Under the pieces are notes generated by a model. That model ran no database searches, was not told the DNA's origin, and was given only the letters and a program-made list of their open reading frames with translations. From Bacteroidota bacterium (GTDB taxonomy: Bacteria; Bacteroidota; Bacteroidia; Chitinophagales; Chitinophagaceae), in contig VBAT01000034.1 of assembly GCA_005884665.1 (NCBI GenBank), positions 42,889-96,895 on the forward strand: a stretch of 54,007 nt of DNA, given 5' to 3'. The position numbers and the translations under genes are program-made. Of this stretch, positions 1 to 8,007 are shown piece by piece (positions within the stretch are counted from its first letter, which is position 1; every line of letters starts with the position of its first letter).

Positions 1-1117
1 ATTTAAAAAGCTTGGCTTCTGTATTGGCGGTAGGACAGGATGCATTGCTGCTTCCATCCCAATACAGGGCATACAACATGTTCTCATCACTGGGAGCCAG
101 GCCAAGAACCACCCTGCCATATGTTCCGCCAGCATCCCAACCAGTTGGTGTGCCTGCGGGTCCGGCTATGCGCGTCCATGATCCAGGATCTCCGCTTGTC
201 GAAGTCCAGACACCGTCGGAACCAGCAGTATTTGTACCTCCGAAGCCAGCATAAAAACGACCGGTACTGGTCACAACTATATCTGTCATTTGCCCATTGT
301 TCGCCAAAGGGCCGGACAAAACAAGAGTCCAAGTTGCGCCGCCATCAGTGGAGCGGTAAATTCCGGCAATGGCCGCAATGTACACCTGGCCATTAACAGG
401 ATTGACTATAACTTTTGAAATGAAATCCCTGCGATCACTGAATGATTCTAAAGCGGTAGGGTTAGAATTAGGCAACCTTGTCCAGGTTTCACCCCGGTCG
501 GCTGAGCGATATACACCATCGCCTCCATAGAGAGCACCACCGCCGTTGGAAGATAAGGCCGCACTGTTCCCAGAAGCTTCTCCTGTTGTGTAATACAAAG
601 TATCCTTCCTGCCCGGCAAAGGATTTTCCGCAATACTCGTAACGCTGTACAATTGGTTAGTTGGACTTTTGCGTACCCAGCTAGCACCATTATCGGTCGA
701 TTTAAACAGGCCTCCACTGACACCACCAGCATAAATTACCTGGTTTGATGTGCCATTGTAATCAACGTCATAAATGATTGAACGGGTTCTTCCGCCCAGG
801 TTACCGGGTCCCTGGTATATATAAGAGTTCGATGCAATTCCGAAGATTCGCGATCCCTGCGACATCAGGATATCATGCGCCTGGGCTAATTCAAGATCAC
901 GAATTCCTTCAGGTATCCTGCCTGTGAAAGGATTTTTCAACATATTAAATTCATATTCCAGGGCGCCGACATAATCCGTCATACTTTCTCCTTCTTCTTC
1001 TTCCCGATCAATCCGGTCAGTATTAGCCTGGTTATTTTGACAGCTGGAAAAACAAGCGGCCATGATCAACGTGAAAAAATAAAGTACAGGAATGCGACAG
1101 CAGTAAAGATTTTTCAT
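1..1117 (-). CDS. BNR/sortilin-type repeat lipoprotein (C-terminus off left edge)
   Basis: The minus strand is open from an ATG at 1117 to the window edge, giving about 372 residues of an unfinished protein. It starts with a lipoprotein signal: a basic start, a hydrophobic stretch, then FSSC just before an Asn/Gln-rich linker, so it is probably anchored on the cell surface or in the periplasm. Three BNR/Asp-box motifs are readable (KSTDNGASW, RSADRGETW, RSTDGGATW), spaced as in beta-propeller proteins of the sialidase/sortilin (VPS10) type. Such proteins in Bacteroidota are often large surface proteins. The substrate cannot be told from the sequence. It is divergent from the gene starting at 1222. 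Confidence 0.8.
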   Translation of the reverse strand, partial: MKNLYCCRIPVLYFFTLIMAACFSSCQNNQANTDRIDREEEEGESMTDYVGALEYEFNMLKNPFTGRIPEGIRDLELAQAHDILMSQGSRIFGIASNSYIYQGPGNLGGRTRSIIYDVDYNGTSNQVIYAGGVSGGLFKSTDNGASWVRKSPTNQLYSVTSIAENPLPGRKDTLYYTTGEASGNSAALSSNGGGALYGGDGVYRSADRGETWTRLPNSNPTALESFSDRRDFISKVIVNPVNGQVYIAAIAGIYRSTDGGATWTLVLSGPLANNGQMTDIVVTSTGRFYAGFGGTNTAGSDGVWTSTSGDPGSWTRIAGPAGTPTGWDAGGTYGRVVLGLAPSDENMLYALYWDGSSNASCPTANTEAKLFK

Positions 1118-1221
1118 ACTAGTGTTTAGGGTTTATGAAAGTCTGGTATTTTAAAATTACTTTAGTTACTATAAGTTATGAAATTTTGTTATTAAGGTAT
1201 CTGAATGAAGGAAATGAAATC

Positions 1222-2379
1222 ATGATGAAGTACCTGTCGATATTGATACTTCCTTTCGTATTTGTGCTGACTGCAAAAAGCCAGGATGGCATACCCGGCA
1301 AAGTAAATGCTTCATTTGTGCAAGTCAGGAATGATGATGCACATCTTAAAGGACCGGTCAAACGCCCATGCCTGTTGTGGCTGCCGCCCACCTACAATGA
1401 TTCCAGCAATACCCCGTTCTTTCCTTTGCTGGTTTTTTTATATGGATCAAAAAAAAGTACATCCCTGAATGAAGTCAGCTTGCGGCAATTAAAGGAGAAC
1501 GGACCATTCCATTTTCTACAAACCAAAAAGTGGAACGGCAGTGCCGATTATGGCGGGCAATGTGGTCAAAAGTATTTTATCGTTTTTGCCATGCAGGCGG
1601 GTAACAGCACCGGTTCGGATGCGAAAGAAACGGGCTACGCCATCAGCCAGTTACTGCTTCGATTCAGGATAGACGCCAGCCGGATAATCATAGCTGGTAT
1701 CAATGAAGGTGCCGGAACCCTGTTACATTACCTGGCTGATACGTCGCTGGCCAATCGGCCGAGGCTGATCATTCCGATGAGCGTTCCCATCTTATATAAT
1801 TCGCAAAGCCTCGCGATAGCCGCCAAAAAAGGTATAAAGGCCTGGGCTTTTACTTTTGATAAGGATATAAAAGGACAGGTGCATTTTAAAACAAACACCA
1901 TTAACCTGGTCAATGGTTTTAATGCAATCATTCCCAACTCCGCCAAACTGACAATAAAATCCGGGACCAATTGCTGTTGGAATAAATATTTCGATCCGGC
2001 ATTCAGACAGGAAGATACCGGCGATACCGGGCCCCCATTGAATATCTATGAATGGATCATGAAAAATATTTCATGGGGCGATCCCCGGCCGCCCATTTAT
2101 GCCTGCGAGGAGTTCATAATAACACCTTACAAACTGGCGGGCTATATTTCGGCCGGTAAAAAAAGCCAAAGAGAGCTGAACACTATAATTTGCTCTATAC
2201 CAGTCTATACTATTACCGGAAAAATAACCATAGGCACAGTCGTTTATCTTGAGCGATCTGGTGATAATATCCTGGGCGGTAAACTGCATTATGGTTTTTC
2301 AAACAAAAAGCTCAAGGGTGCTTCGGCAAACAGCTATCTTATAATAGATGATGCAGGAAGAGTGATCTCGAACCAATAA
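1222..2379 (+). CDS. Exported alpha/beta-hydrolase-like protein lacking the nucleophile serine
   Basis: A 385-residue protein with a signal peptide ending near residue 20 (SILILPFVFVLTAKSQ). I chose the ATG at 1222, not an in-frame one at 1135, because it sits right before the signal sequence and follows an AAGGA-like site. The region PCLLWLPPTYND, then PLLVFLYG, resembles the start of esterase or predicted-peptidase (COG4099-like) hydrolases, where LVFLHG forms the oxyanion hole. The nucleophile elbow, normally GxSxG, reads GINEG at residues 159-163, so Asn161 replaces Ser and Tyr replaces the His of HG. It is therefore probably not a classical serine esterase. A C-terminal stretch of about 100 residues looks beta-rich. 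Function unknown. Confidence 0.7.
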   Translation: MMKYLSILILPFVFVLTAKSQDGIPGKVNASFVQVRNDDAHLKGPVKRPCLLWLPPTYNDSSNTPFFPLLVFLYGSKKSTSLNEVSLRQLKENGPFHFLQTKKWNGSADYGGQCGQKYFIVFAMQAGNSTGSDAKETGYAISQLLLRFRIDASRIIIAGINEGAGTLLHYLADTSLANRPRLIIPMSVPILYNSQSLAIAAKKGIKAWAFTFDKDIKGQVHFKTNTINLVNGFNAIIPNSAKLTIKSGTNCCWNKYFDPAFRQEDTGDTGPPLNIYEWIMKNISWGDPRPPIYACEEFIITPYKLAGYISAGKKSQRELNTIICSIPVYTITGKITIGTVVYLERSGDNILGGKLHYGFSNKKLKGASANSYLIIDDAGRVISNQ

Positions 2380-2481
2380 GATATCGCGGCATTAGATACA
2401 AGTTTGATCCCTCACAAAGTGCGGAGAATTTTACACGTTATAGTGTTATTAAATAATGGATGAAAAGTTCCTTTTATCTTA

Positions 2482-2511
2482 TTGCTGTGGATAGTTTTTC
2501 GGCTATCTTCG
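2482..2511 (+). promoter_or_regulatory. Bacteroidota-type promoter for nusB
   Basis: TTG at 2482-2484, a 19-bp gap, then TATCTTCG at 2504-2511. This fits the known Bacteroidota -33/-7 pattern (TTG, then TAnnTTTG) with one difference in the last bases. It places a start site near 2518 and a leader of about 15 nt before the ATG at 2533. Confidence 0.5.
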
Positions 2512-2532
2512 CCCTTTCAAACAGCTCTTGTA

Positions 2533-3474
2533 ATGATCAGCAGAAGAAATATCCGTGTGAAAGTGATGCAGACTCTTTATACGATGGTTTCACTGGGAAA
2601 AGATTCAAAGGTTCCGGAACCTCAAAAGTTATTGCAGCAACAGTTTGACCAGATCCGTTCATTATACATTTACCTTATTTACTTTCTGACAGAAGTTGTA
2701 CGCTATGCCGAAACTTATTCGCACCAGCGTGCCGGTAAACATCTACCTACATCGGCAGACCTCAACGTAAATACCAAGATCGCCGGCAACGAACTATTGT
2801 GGAAGATGCTGGAAGACCCCGCATTGAAAGAACAGTTCAGCAAAGAGAAGCCGCAGCAGCATATTAATACAGAACTGGTACGAAAAATATATCTTGAACT
2901 CACTAGCACCGCCGAATATAAAAACTACATCTCTAAACAAGCCCGGACCAACAACGAAGAAAAAACGATCATCGAGTACATCCTGAATGACTTGCTCCTG
3001 GCCAATGAATCTTTTGTTTCACATGTGGAAGATATTTTTTTCAACTGGGATGATGATGGTGAAATGATCGTACAACTGATGATGAACTATATGCAGAAGC
3101 CCGGTGGCACCAACTTCAAACAGATGCTGAGCCCCGATAAAGAAGAATTCGCGCGGAGCTTATTAAAAACTGTGTTGGAAAAGGATGAATACCTGCAAAG
3201 CCTGATCATCCCGAAGCTGAAGAACTGGGACCCCGAGCGCATAGCACTGCTAGATATGATACTGATGAAAATGGGCGTTAGTGAGTTTCTCTATTTTGAA
3301 ACAATACCACCCAAGGTAACCATCAATGAATACATTGACCTGGCCAAAGATTACAGCACTCAACAGAGCGGGCAATTTGTAAATGGTATACTCGATAACA
3401 TTCACAAAGAACTCGTGCAACAGGGAAAAATGCAGAAAGTGGAATATAAGAAGACTGATAAACTGAAGAACTGA
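2533..3474 (+). CDS. nusB: Transcription antitermination factor NusB
   Basis: A 313-residue protein starting MISRRNIRVKVMQTLY, the usual NusB opening. The C-terminal third has the typical NusB helices (LLKTVLEKDEYLQSLI, then WDPERIALLDMILMKMG, then FVNGILDNI). NusB with NusE binds boxA RNA and promotes rRNA antitermination in the cytoplasm. Bacteroidota NusB proteins are about twice the length of E. coli NusB because of an extra N-terminal and middle region, as here. An in-frame ATG at 2482 exists, but the -7 promoter box lies between it and 2533, so 2533 is preferred. It heads the run nusB, DUF1573, yajC, coaE, although DUF1573 has its own promoter. Confidence 0.93.
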   Translation: MISRRNIRVKVMQTLYTMVSLGKDSKVPEPQKLLQQQFDQIRSLYIYLIYFLTEVVRYAETYSHQRAGKHLPTSADLNVNTKIAGNELLWKMLEDPALKEQFSKEKPQQHINTELVRKIYLELTSTAEYKNYISKQARTNNEEKTIIEYILNDLLLANESFVSHVEDIFFNWDDDGEMIVQLMMNYMQKPGGTNFKQMLSPDKEEFARSLLKTVLEKDEYLQSLIIPKLKNWDPERIALLDMILMKMGVSEFLYFETIPPKVTINEYIDLAKDYSTQQSGQFVNGILDNIHKELVQQGKMQKVEYKKTDKLKN

Positions 3475-3583
3475 GTGTTCAAAAGATCCAAGAAACAAGA
3501 GCCAAATAAATCCTAAATCAGAAAATTCAAAATGAAAATCCCTGTTCTTTCGGTTTTTAATTTTGAATATTGGAACTTGTTTG

Positions 3584-3648
3584 TCCCGCCAACTGGCGGG
3601 ATTGAAATTTGGTTTCTTGATGTTTATTTGTCCCGCCATGTGGCGGGA
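3584..3648. repeat. Two tandem TCCCGCC-NNNN-GGCGGGA hairpins
   Basis: Perfect 7-bp inverted repeats with 4-nt loops lie at 3584-3601 (loop AACT) and 3631-3648 (loop ATGT). They sit inside a roughly 47-bp unit that is itself duplicated, with TTGTCCCGCC on the left and GGCGGGATTGA on the right. The rest of the nusB to DUF1573 gap holds the promoter at 3686-3716. The overlapping short ORFs look spurious. Confidence 0.8.
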
Positions 3649-3685
3649 TTGAGATCTGGCTTCTTGGACCTTGTTTGGCTTAAAC

Positions 3686-3716
3686 TTGTTCACCTATCAA
3701 CTAACCTGTACATTTG
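3686..3716 (+). promoter_or_regulatory. Bacteroidota-type promoter for the DUF1573/yajC/coaE run
   Basis: TTG at 3686-3688, 20 bp, then TACATTTG at 3709-3716. This is a full match to TTG-N19-21-TAnnTTTG. The start site would fall near 3723, about 30 nt before the ATG at 3753. Confidence 0.65.
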
Positions 3717-3752
3717 CATCCCGACAATTAACCTCACTAAAAATCATATGTG

Positions 3753-4193
3753 ATGAAACACGTCTTGATCCTAATGGTGGCAGCCATCGGCATTGCGGGT
3801 TGCCAGCCAACAGAGAGTAAAAGCAAACTCTCAGATGCAGAAGTGAAGAATGCGATGGGCGATTCTAGCAAGTATACGACTGTTGAATGGCTGGATTCAA
3901 CTTATCGTGATTATGGCAAGATAAAAGAAGGCGAGGTACTGGAAGTCTCTTTTCATTTCAAAAATACCGGTAACAATGACCTCATAGTGGCGAACGTAAG
4001 GCCAGGGTGTGGCTGTACTGATCCTGAACAACCGCAAGAGCCTATCCCGCCAGGAAAAGAAGGTGTGATCAAAGCAAAATTCAACAGCAAGGGACAGCAT
4101 ATCGGTGAAAACAGGAAATTCATTACCGTTACTGCAAACACTAAACCTTCTCCACAAACGGAACTGGCGTTCAGTACCGAAGTCACGCAATAA
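3753..4193 (+). CDS. DUF1573 lipoprotein
   Basis: A 146-residue lipoprotein: MKHVLILMVAAIGIAGC gives a lipobox with Cys at residue 17. The mature part is one DUF1573 domain (YGKIKEGEVLEVSFHFKN, then GNNDLIVANVRPGCGCTDPE, then PIPPGKEGVIKAKFNSKG), an immunoglobulin-like fold common in Bacteroidota envelope proteins. The GCGC motif is typical of the family. A GTG one codon upstream (3750) is also in frame, but the ATG at 3753 is the likely start. Its role is not established. It lies 37 bp upstream of yajC and is probably cotranscribed. Confidence 0.88.
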   Translation: MKHVLILMVAAIGIAGCQPTESKSKLSDAEVKNAMGDSSKYTTVEWLDSTYRDYGKIKEGEVLEVSFHFKNTGNNDLIVANVRPGCGCTDPEQPQEPIPPGKEGVIKAKFNSKGQHIGENRKFITVTANTKPSPQTELAFSTEVTQ

Positions 4194-4230
4194 GATTCAA
4201 ACAAGAGCCACATTTAAAATTAAATTAAAA

Positions 4231-4641
4231 ATGAAGAAATCAGTTTTCACTTATCTCACAGCAATTATAGTTGCGTTTGTTTTTTCGGGATGCATGCCGC
4301 CGCAGCAAACTGCCAACGGCAAAGGACAACAATCCCAGGGCCCCTTCGGTAACATGACCACGTTGGTATTCCTGGCAGGTATGATCCTGGTGTTCTGGTT
4401 ATTCTTTATTCGTCCCCAGGCAAAGCGGGCCAAGGACCAAAAGAAATTTATCGACGATCTACAGAAAGGAAGCAAGATCGTGACCATCGCCGGTATTCAC
4501 GGTATCATCAATAAAGTAAATGAAGATGGCACACTGAGTATAGAAGTGAGCCCGGGCAGCTATCTTAAAATTGAAAGAAGCGCCATCAGCAAAGAGTGGA
4601 CTGCCGCAGTAAACAAACTGCCAGGCACCGAGAAAAAATAA
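4231..4641 (+). CDS. yajC: Sec translocon accessory subunit YajC, with a lipobox
   Basis: A 136-residue protein. The YajC core is clear: a membrane segment MTTLVFLAGMILVFWLFFI at about 42-60, then RPQAKRAKDQKKFIDDLQKG and the small C-terminal domain (GSKIVTIAGIHGIINKVNED). YajC joins SecDF and YidC at the SecYEG holotranslocon. Unusually, about 40 residues precede the membrane segment. They form a signal peptide with a lipobox (AFVFSGC, Cys21) and a Gln/Gly-rich linker, so this YajC may be lipidated on the periplasmic side. That would be compatible with N-out, C-in topology. The ATG at 4231 is chosen because it starts the signal sequence directly after the DUF1573 gene. Confidence 0.92.
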   Translation: MKKSVFTYLTAIIVAFVFSGCMPPQQTANGKGQQSQGPFGNMTTLVFLAGMILVFWLFFIRPQAKRAKDQKKFIDDLQKGSKIVTIAGIHGIINKVNEDGTLSIEVSPGSYLKIERSAISKEWTAAVNKLPGTEKK

Positions 4642-4698
4642 AAAGAGAATTTAAAATTCTTAAATCCGAAATTCGAAGATCGAAATCTCGAATTTCGT

Positions 4699-4714
4699 CC
4701 CGATAGTTATCGGG
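4699..4714. repeat. CCCGATA/TATCGGG palindrome
   Basis: Perfect 7-bp inverted repeat with a 2-nt spacer in the 86-bp yajC-coaE gap. No T-run follows, so it is more likely a dispersed intergenic hairpin than a terminator. Confidence 0.6.
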
Positions 4715-4727
4715 ATCATTTCGGGTT

Positions 4728-5315
4728 ATGTTAAAAATTGGTTTGACCGGCGGTATCGGCAGCGGTAAGAGCACCGTAGCCAGGATCTTTGAGACGCTTG
4801 GCATTCCTGTTTACTATGCCGATGATGCCGCAAGACGGATCATGAACAACGACAAAGAGCTGAAGGCCGTACTTGTAAAACATTTCGGCGAAGAGACTTA
4901 CCAGCAAGACCAGCTTAACAGGACTTATCTTGCCTCTGTTGTTTTTAATAACAAAGAAAAGCTCGATCTACTGAACTCCCTCACCCACCCTGCCACCATC
5001 CGCGATGCCAACCGGTGGATACAGGAACAAACTTCTCCCTATATTATTAAAGAAGCCGCCCTGCTGTTTGAAAGTGGCGCTGACAAATACCTTGACCAGG
5101 TTATTGGTGTAGACGCTCCGCTGGAATTACGGATCCGCAGGACCATGGGGCGTGACAGGATCACCCGGGATGAAGTTCTTCTAAGAATGAACCGGCAGAT
5201 GAATGAAGAAGAAAAAATTAAACGTTGCGATTTTGTTGTCTATAACGACGAACGCCAACTCGTAATTCCCCAGGTATTGAAGCTGCATGAAGAGTTTCTT
5301 GCAAAGAACAGATAG
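4728..5315 (+). CDS. coaE: Dephospho-CoA kinase
   Basis: A 195-residue protein that performs the last step of coenzyme A synthesis, ATP-dependent 3-phosphorylation of dephospho-CoA in the cytoplasm. The P-loop GGIGSGKST is at residues 8-16. YYADDAARRIM, the NSLTHPATIRDANRWI helix, the EAALLFESGADKYLD stretch and the lid arginines in RRTMGRDRIT all match CoaE. Length is typical of the family. It follows yajC on the same strand. The first start codon is used because MLKIGLTGG is the standard opening. Confidence 0.95.
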   Translation: MLKIGLTGGIGSGKSTVARIFETLGIPVYYADDAARRIMNNDKELKAVLVKHFGEETYQQDQLNRTYLASVVFNNKEKLDLLNSLTHPATIRDANRWIQEQTSPYIIKEAALLFESGADKYLDQVIGVDAPLELRIRRTMGRDRITRDEVLLRMNRQMNEEEKIKRCDFVVYNDERQLVIPQVLKLHEEFLAKNR

Positions 5316-5435
5316 ATGCAGGTTACTTGTTACAAGTTACAGGTTATAGAATGCTTGATGCGAGATGGCAGATGCTAGATTCGGGCAAACCGTTTTTAAA
5401 AGTCAGCATCCCGCATCTGGTATCTAGCATCAATC
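5316..5435. repeat. GATGCTGG/GTTAC-type palindromic intergenic repeat, copy 1
   Basis: The gap between coaE and the convergent aminotransferase holds GTTACTTGTTACAAGTTAC, then GATGCGAGATGGCAGATGCTAGAT, and after a short loop the near-complement ending ATCTAGCATC. The two arms could fold into a long imperfect hairpin. Similar copies lie at 32690-32835, 36675-36795 and 47183-47285. Confidence 0.7.
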
Positions 5436-6643
5436 TCAATATAATCTCGCAAGTCCTGCTTTTATTCTCTTAAACCCTTCCTCGATTTTTTCCATGCTAT
5501 TGGCAAAAGAGAAACGAACGCATTTCGGTTCGCCGAAGGCGTCTCCCATTACAGAAGAAACATGGGATGTATTCAGAAGATACATACAAAGATCATTGGA
5601 ATTGCTGATGGTAGTTTGTCCATCTGTTTTACCGAAATAATAACTTACGTCGGGGAAAATATAGAATGCACCATCGGGTTCCGCGCATTTCATTCCCGGT
5701 ATATCATTTACCAGCTCGAGAACTCTTTTTCTTCGGAGTGTAAATTCCTTTACCATTTCTTCGGTCGGAGGTCAGTCGTCAAAGCAGTGATTGCGGCTCT
5801 CTGTGCAATGGTGTTGGCGCCACTGGTAAACTGTCCCTGTAATTTTTCACAGGCTTTCGCAACTTCGGGACTCGCGGCTATATATCCAAGGCGCCATCCC
5901 GTCATAGCAAAACCTTTACTCAATCCGTTTACGATGATCACCCGTTCCTTTATTCCTTCAAAGCTGGCGATACTTTCATGCCTGCTGACGAAGTTGATAT
6001 ATTCATAGATCTCGTCGGAGATAATAAATACCTGCGGATATTTCCTGAAAACATTGGCCAATGCTTCCAGTTCGTCCTTGCTATACACCGATCCTGAGGG
6101 ATTGCAGGGCGATGAGAACAGGAAAACCTTTGATCTGTCCGTTATCGCATCTTCCAGCTCGGCGGCGGAGATCTTAAACTTGTTCTCCATAGTGGTGCTA
6201 AGAATAACGGGCACACCTCTCGCCATCTTCACAAGTTCAGAGTACGTCACCCAGAACGGCGCGGGAATGATCACTTCATCGCCTTCATCCACCAATGCAA
6301 AAATGATGTTAGCGAGACTTTGTTTAGCTCCAGTTGAGATCACAATATTCTCCGGTTTGTAATCAAGATCATTATCCCTTTTGAATTTTGTGCAAACAGC
6401 AGCCCGCAGATCAGGATAACCTGCAACCGGTGGATAATGGCTCCAGTTATCATCGATCGCTTTCTTGGCTGCGTCCTTTATATGCTGGGGAGTATCAAAA
6501 TCAGGTTCGCCCAGGCTGAGATCGATCACATCGATTCCCCTGGCGCGCAATTCACGGCCCAGTTTTGCCATCTTTAAGGTTTCTGGTTCCGCAAAACGAT
6601 CGAGTAGAGAAGATAACTGCATAGCTTCTGCTGTTAATTGCAT
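5436..6643 (-). pseudogene. PLP-dependent class I aminotransferase (AspC/AatA-like), frameshifted
   Basis: Together the two frames encode a full-length (about 403 residues) fold-type I aminotransferase, probably aspartate or aromatic-like. Frame one, from 6643, covers residues 1-294. It includes NPSG around Asn181, SDEIY with Asp210 and Tyr213, the PLP lysine Lys243 in LSKGFAMTGW and Arg251. At about 5769 the frame breaks. The rest (EEMVKEFTLRRKRVLEL, then FGEPKCVRFSFANS) continues in another frame down to 5436. Restoring one C in the coding-strand GACCTCCG would rejoin it as TDPPTEEM. All catalytic residues are intact, so this is either a sequencing error or a very recent mutation. A second in-frame ATG at 6622 could also be the start. 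Confidence 0.85.
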
Positions 6644-6664
6644 CGTAGATTATTTGTTTGAAGG

Positions 6665-6672
6665 CAAATTTA
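6665..6672 (-). promoter_or_regulatory. Possible -7 box for the aminotransferase gene
   Basis: The minus strand reads TAAATTTG, matching TAnnTTTG, 21 nt upstream of the start at 6643. I see no clear TTG at the -33 distance, so this is tentative. Confidence 0.35.
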
Positions 6673-6695
6673 CTGACTGGAACGACTCTCCTTAT

Positions 6696-7961
6696 TTATT
6701 TTGTATAATTAAAATGGAATGTGGAAAGATCAGGAATAATGCTTCTTTTTCTTGTCAATTCATGTTCGTAGATCACCTGTCCCAGGTTTTTCATAAATGG
6801 CAGGCCCAGGGACTCGTAATCGTATTTATCGTCGTTTAAGATACCATCGCTATTGCAGTAAATAACCGTGCTGAGCATGAATTCGATATGATTATCAAAA
6901 TCGGCGAAATAGGCGGCATCTACCAGGAACCCATAAGCATCACCTACTTTATTAAAGATTCGTATACCGGGCCGGGTCTTCACTTTTTCAGCGCCATAAA
7001 ACAAGAATTTTACAAAGGTGCTATGATAGCTGCTGTCATAGGAAGGATCGGTTGATTCGGGCGGCGTCATTGACATATAGCGGCGCAGGAAATTATAATC
7101 GTCCTGTGTGAGATCGAATCGTTGACTCGCCGGAACGCTTTGCGGGAACATCACGCTACGGACTATATTGTGCAGGTCTTTCAACAATAACCTGTTCTTC
7201 TTTGAAAAATCAAGCGGCTCGTGCACAATGCTATCGCCTTTCATATATCCATGACCGAGCTTTGTATTTCGTATCGCATAAACAAGCTGGCTTTTTTCGG
7301 CAGGCTTTTCATAAATGAGTTTTCCATTGCTATTATAAAATTTTACAGGATTCGTGTGCCTGTTCTGCTCTTCGGTCAGACTGATATCAAGCCGGTGAAT
7401 GATCTGGGTCGCCTCGTAACCCATTGCGTGCAGGCTATTATTGATGTATTCCTGTCCCAGGAATTCGTACAACCTATTGAATGCGTTGTTGTCGCTGACC
7501 AGTAGTATTCTTTTGATGTAATGTGCGATAGTCGGCCTGCTATCCGCAGATGTCGAATCGCTGTTTACCGAGGTTTGGCCATCCCCATCCTCCCCGGTGA
7601 TCATCGTCGTGTTCTTATTTAACCCTTCGATGTTAAGCTGGTTCAGCTTTTGAAGAGCCAGGACCGCTACTGGAAGTTTTACCGTGGATGCCGGGTAGAA
7701 ATAATTGCTGTCATCGTGGTTGAAATAAAAATCCTTAAAGCCGGGATCTCCTTTATTGTCCCTGTCAATCTGCGTATAAATGACCTGCAACTTTAATTCA
7801 TCCTTGTTTTTCAACACTGAATCGAAATAAACAGAAGAATAACGTTGAAGGATTTCTGTCAGCTCGTTATTGGTATTGTTCATGCTACCTGTAGCTTTTT
7901 TAGAAGAAGAACAACTATAAAAAATAAAGATGGCCGAAATGAGTGGAAATATTATTTTCAT
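6696..7961 (-). CDS. Class A beta-lactamase-related serine hydrolase lipoprotein
   Basis: A 421-residue lipoprotein with lipobox IFYSC (Cys17). The three motifs of class A beta-lactamase/transpeptidase folds are in order: SxxK as Ser92-Thr-Val-Lys95, SDN at 156-158 and KVG at 338-340 in the place of KTG. It is much longer than a true class A enzyme (about 290), with an insertion between SDN and KVG. It therefore belongs with the beta-lactamase-related serine hydrolases (Beta-lactamase2 family) and may act on peptidoglycan or esters. Antibiotic resistance is not implied. It is divergent from the SecD-P1-like gene, only 46 bp away. Confidence 0.83.
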   Translation of the reverse strand: MKIIFPLISAIFIFYSCSSSKKATGSMNNTNNELTEILQRYSSVYFDSVLKNKDELKLQVIYTQIDRDNKGDPGFKDFYFNHDDSNYFYPASTVKLPVAVLALQKLNQLNIEGLNKNTTMITGEDGDGQTSVNSDSTSADSRPTIAHYIKRILLVSDNNAFNRLYEFLGQEYINNSLHAMGYEATQIIHRLDISLTEEQNRHTNPVKFYNSNGKLIYEKPAEKSQLVYAIRNTKLGHGYMKGDSIVHEPLDFSKKNRLLLKDLHNIVRSVMFPQSVPASQRFDLTQDDYNFLRRYMSMTPPESTDPSYDSSYHSTFVKFLFYGAEKVKTRPGIRIFNKVGDAYGFLVDAAYFADFDNHIEFMLSTVIYCNSDGILNDDKYDYESLGLPFMKNLGQVIYEHELTRKRSIIPDLSTFHFNYTK

Positions 7962-8007
7962 ATTCTTCCTGATAGAAGCTCAAATTAACAATTAACTCAA
8001 CTGCTTT

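Noticed and set aside
3532..3753. A 73-codon frame between nusB and the DUF1573 gene
   Set aside because: It runs through the two hairpins and the promoter, which explain the sequence better.
6696..7961. Antibiotic resistance gene (class A beta-lactamase)
   Set aside because: The motifs are present, but the protein is about 130 residues longer than true class A enzymes, has KVG instead of KTG and is a lipoprotein. It fits the broader serine hydrolase group.
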